A stretch of 64,000 nucleotides of DNA, from NCBI RefSeq assembly GCF_014253075.1, contig NZ_JACLZJ010000010.1:1-64000 (forward strand), given 5' to 3'. The notes under the pieces were generated by a model that worked only from the letters and a program-made list of their open reading frames with translations, was not told where the DNA came from and did no database searches. Positions 58,413 through 64,000 of the stretch are shown here, in pieces; positions within the stretch are counted from its first letter, which is position 1; every line of letters starts with the position of its first letter. A program made the position numbers and the translations under genes. This DNA is from Ochrobactrum sp. CM-21-5 (GTDB lineage Bacteria > Pseudomonadota > Alphaproteobacteria > Rhizobiales > Rhizobiaceae).

Positions 58413-59108
58413 TCAGGGTGCAAGGGTTCGCAGATAATCCATCAATTCGCTGGCTGTTTTGCTGGCCCGCTCCGGTTTCCGTGAAACAATAGCTTCAATC
58501 AGCGCGGCATGCGCATTGGCGGAACTGGCAATGCCTGAAGACGGTCGCAAACGGAACCAGAAGCGACGGCTGTGGGTCTGAAGCGGTGCCGCCAGACGAG
58601 CCGCATAAGGGTTGTGCGCGGCTGCGCCCAGCACGATGTCGAATGCCTTGTCCGCGTCAAGAAACAACGATACATCTTCGGTCGGAATCGCTTGACGCAT
58701 GGCATGGGCGGCTGCTTCCAGCCGTTCATAATCGCGAAGGCTGCCAAAACGGGCTGCATCACGCGCCAGAACCTGTTCAACACCTTCGCGTGCATCCAGG
58801 ACTTTGCTGAAATCCTGAGGGTCTATGTGGGCAATGGCGATGCCGGAGCGCGGACGCACTTCCATGAGGCCTTCCCATGCAAGCCGCTGAATGGCCTCAC
58901 GCATAGGTGTACGTCCCATGCCGGTCAGGTCGATCAGCATGCGCTCATTGACAATGACGCCCGGCTCAAGTTCGAGCGTGACTATCAGATGTTCCAGTTT
59001 GCGGTAGGCCTGCTCAGCCAGACTTTCGCTGGCCCAGCCGTCAGTCATCGCCAGTGGCATATTCGCCGGAATATCAGCGGATCTGTCGCGAATGCCTGCC
59101 TGTTCCAT
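58413..59108 (-). CDS. GntR-family regulator (FadR/FCD subfamily)
   Basis: The 231-residue protein has an N-terminal winged helix (ESLAEQAYRKLEHLIVTLELEPG, LIDLTGMGRTPMREAIQRLAWEGLMEVRPRSG) and a C-terminal FCD ligand domain of six helices with the metal-ligand-like Asp/His positions (LDADKAFDIVLGAAAHN). It is divergent from the hydroxyproline dehydrogenase gene, and a symmetric site lies between them at 59157-59175. By position it is probably the local repressor of hydroxyproline catabolism. Confidence 0.92.
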   Translation of the reverse strand: MEQAGIRDRSADIPANMPLAMTDGWASESLAEQAYRKLEHLIVTLELEPGVIVNERMLIDLTGMGRTPMREAIQRLAWEGLMEVRPRSGIAIAHIDPQDFSKVLDAREGVEQVLARDAARFGSLRDYERLEAAAHAMRQAIPTEDVSLFLDADKAFDIVLGAAAHNPYAARLAAPLQTHSRRFWFRLRPSSGIASSANAHAALIEAIVSRKPERASKTASELMDYLRTLAP

Positions 59109-59156
59109 GCGGATGTGTGCCTTTCGGTTCTACGATTGACATAATTTAACCTTACA

Positions 59157-59175
59157 GATATATCTCTGATATATC
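59157..59175. promoter_or_regulatory. Candidate GntR operator in the hydroxyproline cluster
   Basis: GATATATC, TCT, GATATATC is a symmetric 19-base site, each arm itself palindromic, about 50 bases upstream of the gntR start and in the divergent control region. FCD-type GntR proteins bind short symmetric sites like this. Function is inferred from position and symmetry. Confidence 0.6.
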
Positions 59176-59373
59176 AATGTCGAATTGTATTCCACCTGTG
59201 CCGGTTGCACCGCAATTCTGTGGGCTTTCATTTAGTAGGTGAAACGCTTTTGACATCGTGTCATTCCAAAAAACCGATGGACAATCCGGATACAACTGGC
59301 GTTGAACAGATAAAGGGATTTTGCTTATCGTGCGTCTGGGTGACAGGCGGGATTGGCGGGGAGAGGCATAAGA

Positions 59374-60636
59374 ATGAAATCTGACCCGAAGGGCCAGCAG
59401 GATATTGTCATCATCGGCGCTGGTATTGTAGGCGTTGCAACGGCGGCTCTCCTTGCGGAAGCAGGGCGAGATGTGCTGGTTATCGACAGGACCGGCATCT
59501 GCGAGGAAACCAGTTCCGGCAATGCGGCGGCCCTTGCTTTCTCCGACATTCTTCCGCTCGCCTCCAAAGGGGTCATGCGCAAGGTGCCCGGCTGGCTGCT
59601 GGACCCGCTCGGGCCATTTACGATCCGTCCCTCCTATTTTCCGAAAATGGTACCGTGGCTTTACCGGTTCTGGCGCGCGAGCAGCGCGGATGCTCTGGCG
59701 AAGACAGCCATTGCACAGGCCGAGATCATGCGTCTTGCCGGCAGCGAGATGATGGCGCTGATCGACAGGGCAGGGCTGCGTGACAGGCTGCGCGAGAACG
59801 GCAATCTGGAGCTTTACGAAAGCGAAACCGAACTGGCGGCGTCGCAGCCCGGATGGGATGTGCGCGAGAAGGCCGGCATTGCCTACGAGCATGTGCGCGG
59901 GGGGAGGCTGGCCGAGTTGCAGCCGGGTCTCAGTCAGCGCTTCGTGGCTGGAACCTTTGTGCCCGGTTGGAAAAATGTGAGCGATCCGAAGCTTTTCGGC
60001 AAGGCAATATGGGCCTATGCGGAAAGGTGCGGTGCCCGCTTCCTGCAAGCCAAAGTCACGAGCGCCAGACCCGATGACGGCGATACCAGTGTCCGTCTCG
60101 AAGACGGAACCGAGATAGAGGCAAAGCATCTGGTTTTGATGGCGGGTGCATGGTCGCGCAATCTCGCCAAGGGATTTGGCGATGCTGTTCCGCTCGACAC
60201 CGAACGCGGGTACAATACCACCTTGCCGGTGGGCAGCTTCGACGTGAAGCGCCAGTTGACATTTCCGGGCCATGGCTTTGTCATTACGCCGATGGAAACG
60301 GGCTTGCGTGTTGGCGGTGCCGTTGAATTTGGCGGGCTGGATCTGCCTCCGAATTTCGCGAGATCGGAAGCCATGCTGAAGAAAGCGTCCATGTTTCTGC
60401 CGGGTCTCAAAACAGAAGGTGGGCGGCAGTGGATGGGCTATCGGCCATCCATGCCTGATTCACTGCCGGTTATTGGCCGCGCTTCAGCGGGCTGCAATAT
60501 TTACTACGGTTTCGGCCACGGCCATCTTGGCCTTACACAATCGGCGGCAACAGGGCGGCTCATCCGCGACCTGATTACCGCAGCAACACCTGCAATCGAT
60601 ATCTACCCTTTCAAGCCTCAACGTTTTCGGAACTGA
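59374..60636 (+). CDS. FAD-dependent D-amino-acid dehydrogenase (probable cis-4-hydroxy-D-proline dehydrogenase)
   Basis: The 420-residue DadA-like flavoprotein begins with the dinucleotide motif DIVIIGAGIVGVATAALLAEAG and has DTERGYNTTLP, HGFVITPMETGLRVGGAVEFGG and, near the end, YYGFGHGHLGLTQSAATG. The next gene is a hydroxyproline 2-epimerase, five bases downstream, so the likely substrate is cis-4-hydroxy-D-proline, oxidised to the pyrroline. The ATG at 59374 with GGAGAGGCAT upstream is preferred over 59353. Other D-amino acids remain possible. Confidence 0.85.
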   Translation: MKSDPKGQQDIVIIGAGIVGVATAALLAEAGRDVLVIDRTGICEETSSGNAAALAFSDILPLASKGVMRKVPGWLLDPLGPFTIRPSYFPKMVPWLYRFWRASSADALAKTAIAQAEIMRLAGSEMMALIDRAGLRDRLRENGNLELYESETELAASQPGWDVREKAGIAYEHVRGGRLAELQPGLSQRFVAGTFVPGWKNVSDPKLFGKAIWAYAERCGARFLQAKVTSARPDDGDTSVRLEDGTEIEAKHLVLMAGAWSRNLAKGFGDAVPLDTERGYNTTLPVGSFDVKRQLTFPGHGFVITPMETGLRVGGAVEFGGLDLPPNFARSEAMLKKASMFLPGLKTEGGRQWMGYRPSMPDSLPVIGRASAGCNIYYGFGHGHLGLTQSAATGRLIRDLITAATPAIDIYPFKPQRFRN

Positions 60637-60641
60637 CCATT

Positions 60642-61643
60642 ATGGCAAGACATTCCTTCTTTTGCGTCGACGGACATACATGCGGCAATCCCGTGCGTCT
60701 GGTAGCCGGTGGCGGGCCGAATCTCGAAGGTTCGACGATGATGGAAAAGCGCGCACATTTCCTGCGTGAGTATGACTGGATTCGCACTGGTCTGATGTTC
60801 GAGCCGCGCGGCCATGACATGATGTCGGGATCGATTCTTTATCCGTCGACGCGGCCAGACTGCGATGTCGCGGTGCTATTCATTGAAACGTCGGGTTGCC
60901 TGCCCATGTGCGGGCACGGCACCATCGGTACGGTGACCATGGCTATAGAGCAGGGACTGGTGACGCCGAAAGTGCCCGGAAAGCTCAATCTCGACACGCC
61001 GGCCGGGCTGGTTGCAATCGAGTATGAGCAGAACGGACACTATGTGGGGCGCGTGCGGCTCACCAATGTTCCAGCCTTCCTTTATGCCGAAGGGCTTGAA
61101 GTGGAATGTCCGAATCTCGGACTTATCAGGGTGGATGTCGCCTACGGCGGCAATTTCTACGCCATAGTCGAGCCGCAAGAAAATTACACGGACATGGAAG
61201 ATTATTCTGCGCTGCAACTGATTGCGTGGAGTTCGGTCCTGCGCCAGCGCCTGAATGAAAACTACAAGTTCCAGCATCCGGAATTGGTGGATATCAACCG
61301 TCTCACGCACATTTTGTGGACCGGAAAGCCAAAGCATCTGGAAGCGCATGCCCGCAACGCGGTTTTCTATGGCGACAAGGCTATCGACCGCTCGCCGTGC
61401 GGCACGGGAACCTCGGCGCGCATGGCGCAGCTTGCCGCCAAGGGCAAACTGAAGCCCGGCGACGAGTTCGTGCATGAGTCGATTATCGGTTCGCTTTTCC
61501 ATGGCCGTGTGGAGCGTGCCACGGAGGTCGCCGGAGGCGCGGGGATCGTGCCGTCAATCGCCGGTTGGGCACGCATGACGGGCTACAATACGATCTTTAT
61601 CGATGACCGAGACCCGTTTGCTCACGGATTTACCGTAGCGTAA
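60642..61643 (+). CDS. prpA: 4-hydroxyproline 2-epimerase (PrpA, proline racemase family)
   Basis: The 333-residue enzyme interconverts trans-4-hydroxy-L-proline and cis-4-hydroxy-D-proline. The two catalytic cysteines are in the blocks LPMCGHGTIGT near residue 90 and DRSPCGTGTSARMA near 253. Family members from Brucella were first described as proline racemase and B-cell mitogen PrpA and then shown to act on hydroxyproline; the catalytic set here fits that. It is coupled to the FAD dehydrogenase before it. A hairpin with a T-run follows at 61653. Confidence 0.94.
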   Translation: MARHSFFCVDGHTCGNPVRLVAGGGPNLEGSTMMEKRAHFLREYDWIRTGLMFEPRGHDMMSGSILYPSTRPDCDVAVLFIETSGCLPMCGHGTIGTVTMAIEQGLVTPKVPGKLNLDTPAGLVAIEYEQNGHYVGRVRLTNVPAFLYAEGLEVECPNLGLIRVDVAYGGNFYAIVEPQENYTDMEDYSALQLIAWSSVLRQRLNENYKFQHPELVDINRLTHILWTGKPKHLEAHARNAVFYGDKAIDRSPCGTGTSARMAQLAAKGKLKPGDEFVHESIIGSLFHGRVERATEVAGGAGIVPSIAGWARMTGYNTIFIDDRDPFAHGFTVA

Positions 61644-61652
61644 AGTGGGTAC

Positions 61653-61686
61653 GGCAGGTGAAATTAACGCCTGCCTCCCAATTTTT
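61653..61686 (+). terminator. Probable terminator after prpA
   Basis: GGCAGG (61653-61658) pairs with CCTGCC (61670-61675) and extends by a T-G pair; TCCCAATTTTTT follows. It is moderate in strength and separates the hydroxyproline pair from the liv genes. Confidence 0.6.
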
Positions 61687-61802
61687 TGGCATTCGATGAT
61701 TGAGAAAAGTATGGAATAACCCGCCCTGGGTAGGAGAAAAGAACATATACAGGGCATTCTATAGGGGACATGACTAGTTTGTGGATGAATTGAGCCGTTA
61801 GT

Positions 61803-61821
61803 CTTTTGTCTGAGACAAAAG
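61803..61821. promoter_or_regulatory. Perfect palindrome upstream of livH
   Basis: CTTTTGTCT, G, AGACAAAAG is a perfect nine-base inverted repeat with a one-base centre, about 115 bases before livH. No T-run follows, so an operator is more likely than a terminator. A nine-base direct repeat AGCCGTTAG flanks it on both sides (near 61793 and 61842). Confidence 0.5.
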
Positions 61822-61935
61822 GGGCTTGCATTCCTCTATACAGCCGTTAGGTGTAATTGACTGGGAAAAAAATGAAGCTGCACGCAATAAAGATGCGGCA
61901 ATAATATCCCGGACAGTAAAATGGGTGGCTTTTCG

Positions 61936-62844
61936 ATGGAATATTTCCTTCAGCAGGTGATCAACGGGCTGGCGCTCGGATCGATCTATGGCCTGATCGC
62001 CATCGGCTATACGATGGTCTATGGCATTATCGGCATGATCAACTTTGCACATGGCGATGTCTTTATGCTCGGCGCCTTTATGGCGCTGATTGTTTTTCTA
62101 ATTATCACGACATTCATCGGAGCGCTGCCGATCGCGCTGATGCTTCTTTTGATGATGGTCGTGGCCATGATCCTGACCGGCTTGTGGAGCTGGACGATGG
62201 AGCGCGTGGCCTACAGGCCCTTGCGCGGTTCGTTTCGCCTTGCGCCGTTGATCACGGCAATCGGCATGTCCATTGCCTTGTCGAACTTCGTTCAGGTTAC
62301 GCAGGGGCCGCGCAACAAACCGGTACCGCAACTGCTTAATGGCAGCTACAGCCTGTTCGGCAGCAATGTGACGATTTCGCTGAAGCAGATCGTTGTCATC
62401 GTGGTGACGGCGTTGCTGCTCGCGGCTTTCTGGTACGTGGTCAACCGCACCTCGCTGGGGCGTGCGCAAAGGGCTTGTGAACAAGACCGCAAAATGGCGG
62501 CGCTGCTTGGCATCAATGTCGATCGCGTCATCTCGCTCACCTTCGTGATGGGTGCGATGCTTGCGGCGGTGGCCGGTACGCTCTACCTCTCTTTTTATGG
62601 CGTGATTTCCTTTGCCGACGGCTTCATTCCCGGCGTAAAGGCGTTCACGGCGGCGGTTCTGGGCGGTATCGGCTCGCTGCCGGGGGCGGTGGTTGGCGGT
62701 CTGCTGATCGGTCTCATCGAGGCTCTTTGGTCAGCCTATTTCTCGATCGACTACAAGGACGTTGCCGCCTTCTCGATCCTTGCAATCGTGCTGATCTTCA
62801 TGCCGTCCGGCATTCTTGGTCGTCCTGAAGTCGAAAAGGTGTAA
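61936..62844 (+). CDS. livH: Branched-chain amino-acid ABC transporter permease LivH
   Basis: The 302-residue inner-membrane protein has about eight spans and the LivH pattern: [38 protein letters not shown] split over the first helices, then [20 protein letters not shown], the EAA-like loop facing the ATPases, and [21 protein letters not shown] use the ATG at 61936; an ATG at 61921 in the same frame is also possible. livM begins two bases after its stop. The substrate-binding and ATPase genes lie beyond the window if present. Confidence 0.93.
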   Translation: MEYFLQQVINGLALGSIYGLIAIGYTMVYGIIGMINFAHGDVFMLGAFMALIVFLIITTFIGALPIALMLLLMMVVAMILTGLWSWTMERVAYRPLRGSFRLAPLITAIGMSIALSNFVQVTQGPRNKPVPQLLNGSYSLFGSNVTISLKQIVVIVVTALLLAAFWYVVNRTSLGRAQRACEQDRKMAALLGINVDRVISLTFVMGAMLAAVAGTLYLSFYGVISFADGFIPGVKAFTAAVLGGIGSLPGAVVGGLLIGLIEALWSAYFSIDYKDVAAFSILAIVLIFMPSGILGRPEVEKV

Positions 62845-62846
62845 TC

Positions 62847-64000
62847 ATGGCCGTACAGTCGAGTTCACGTCCGGATTCTCTTTTTGGCCGGGCCATCCGT
62901 GAGGGGTTCTTTGCCGGACTTCTGGCATTGGGCTTATTCAGCCTGATCATCGGTTTCAAAACCGATCAGAATATTAACAATGAGCTGGTTCTGGAGCAGC
63001 GCTGGGGCCTGCTGGCTGTCATCGTCGCGCTGGCTGCGGTCGGGCGTTTCGTCTTCATCGCGTTCATGCAGCCTTGGCTTGAGGCGCGCAAGCTTGCCAA
63101 GAGCAAGCAGCCAGCGGTTACGACCGAAAGCCCATCTTTCGTCCGGCGGCATTTCTCGCGTCTTGGTGTGGCGTTCCTCTTTGTCTACCCGGTTCTCATT
63201 GTCACCCTTCTTGGCTGGCAGGGCTCGCTCAAGTGGGTTGACAATTTCGGTGTCCAGATTCTGATCTATGTGATGCTGGCCTGGGGCCTCAATATCGTAG
63301 TGGGCCTGGCCGGTCTTCTTGATCTTGGCTATGTGGCTTTCTACGCGGTGGGCGCCTATTCCTACGCCATCCTGTCAAGCTATTTCGGTCTGTCCTTCTG
63401 GATGCTGCTGCCGCTTGCCGGCATTCTGGCCGCGACCTGGGGCGTCATTCTGGGCTTTCCGGTTCTGCGCCTGCGCGGTGACTATCTCGCCATCGTGACG
63501 CTGGCCTTCGGCGAAATCATTCGTCTGGTCCTCATCAACTGGACGGACCTGACCCGGGGCACCTTCGGTATTTCGGGCATCGCCAAGGCAACCCTCTTCG
63601 GCCTGCCTTTCAATGCCAGCAAAGACGGTTTCGCGGCGTATTTCGGCCTGAGCTTCTCGGCGGCGCATTACAAGTTCTTCCTCTATTACGTTATCCTTCT
63701 GCTTGCTTTGCTGACGGCCTGGGTCACCATTCGTCTGCGCCGCATGCCAGTCGGTCGCGCATGGGAAGCGCTGCGCGAAGATGAAATCGCCTGCCGGTCG
63801 CTCGGTATCAACACCACCACGACCAAGCTTACGGCTTTTGCCACGGGCGCGATGTTCGGTGGTTTCGCTGGTTCATTTTTCGCAGCCCGTCAGGGCTTCG
63901 TAAGTCCCGAATCCTTCGTCTTCCTCGAATCCGCTGTCATTCTTGCCATCGTGGTTCTGGGCGGTATGGGCTCTCTGATCGGCATAGCCATCGCGGCGGT
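62847..64000 (+). CDS. livM: Branched-chain amino-acid ABC transporter permease LivM (cut by window end)
   Basis: The frame is open from the ATG at 62847 to the last base, 384 codons, with no stop. It has an N-terminal charged lead, several early hydrophobic segments, then the LivM signature [34 protein letters not shown] spread over two helices, [23 protein letters not shown], and the cytoplasmic loop [23 protein letters not shown]. It pairs with LivH to form the transport channel. The end of the gene lies outside the window. Confidence 0.93.
   Translation, partial: MAVQSSSRPDSLFGRAIREGFFAGLLALGLFSLIIGFKTDQNINNELVLEQRWGLLAVIVALAAVGRFVFIAFMQPWLEARKLAKSKQPAVTTESPSFVRRHFSRLGVAFLFVYPVLIVTLLGWQGSLKWVDNFGVQILIYVMLAWGLNIVVGLAGLLDLGYVAFYAVGAYSYAILSSYFGLSFWMLLPLAGILAATWGVILGFPVLRLRGDYLAIVTLAFGEIIRLVLINWTDLTRGTFGISGIAKATLFGLPFNASKDGFAAYFGLSFSAAHYKFFLYYVILLLALLTAWVTIRLRRMPVGRAWEALREDEIACRSLGINTTTTKLTAFATGAMFGGFAGSFFAARQGFVSPESFVFLESAVILAIVVLGGMGSLIGIAIAA

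Overview
The window looks like chromosomal DNA of an alphaproteobacterium of the Brucella/Ochrobactrum group (Rhizobiales). The evidence is protein content and gene order: an F1-ATPase operon without the Fo genes, a 180-kDa-type NAD-glutamate dehydrogenase, Usg, a DUF1674 protein, a PrpA-type hydroxyproline epimerase, and beta-ATPase with an Ala/Lys-rich N-terminal tail. Some residues of AtpH differ from what I remember of classical Brucella, so an Ochrobactrum-type species is plausible, but I cannot fix the species from sequence alone.

Layout. 1-1.5 kb: a possible accessory edge with an MFS transporter remnant and an Ldh-family imino-acid reductase, facing the 3' end of tRNA-Ser(CGA). 1.6-13.1 kb: a largely co-directional housekeeping block: rplU-rpmA, two GNAT acetyltransferases, obgE, proB-proA, nadD, rsfS, rlmH, an EnvC-like factor, ctpA, a decayed yibQ-like gene and rppH. 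13.3-21 kb: small membrane proteins, a LysR regulator, mmsA, an MDR reductase, pdxY, a beta-carbonic anhydrase and a lytic transglycosylase. 21-28 kb: lactate permease, ffh-chorismate mutase-rpsP, then lemA with two TPM-domain genes. 28.2-34.5 kb: the large NAD-GDH and a UMF1-type MFS transporter. 34.7-40.8 kb, minus strand: htpX, rsmB, a heparinase II/III-family protein and purH. 40.9-49.7 kb: DUF1674, acs, usg, yggS, leuS-lptE, a lone AAA ATPase and a small transaldolase. 49.7-57.8 kb: priA, a small membrane protein and atpHAGDC. 57.9-64 kb: a MarR regulator, a hydroxyproline catabolic pair (FAD dehydrogenase and epimerase) with a divergent GntR regulator, then livH and a livM cut by the window end.

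How the genes work together. Several units make functional sense: proB-proA (first two steps of proline synthesis), nadD-rsfS-rlmH (NAD synthesis and ribosome maturation), EnvC-like plus ctpA (cell-wall processing), leuS-lptE, atpHAGDC, and epimerase plus FAD dehydrogenase (trans-4-hydroxy-L-proline to cis-4-hydroxy-D-proline to the pyrroline). The later hydroxyproline genes, a deaminase and a semialdehyde dehydrogenase, are not in the window.

I found no phage, insertion sequence, CRISPR array or defence island, and no convincing wholly new system. The most unusual signals are the decayed yibQ-like gene, a probable CTG start for rsfS, a family of short palindromic repeats (one of which inflates the apparent N-terminus of RsmB), several strong operator-like palindromes ahead of transport or regulator genes, and the tRNA-Ser boundary.
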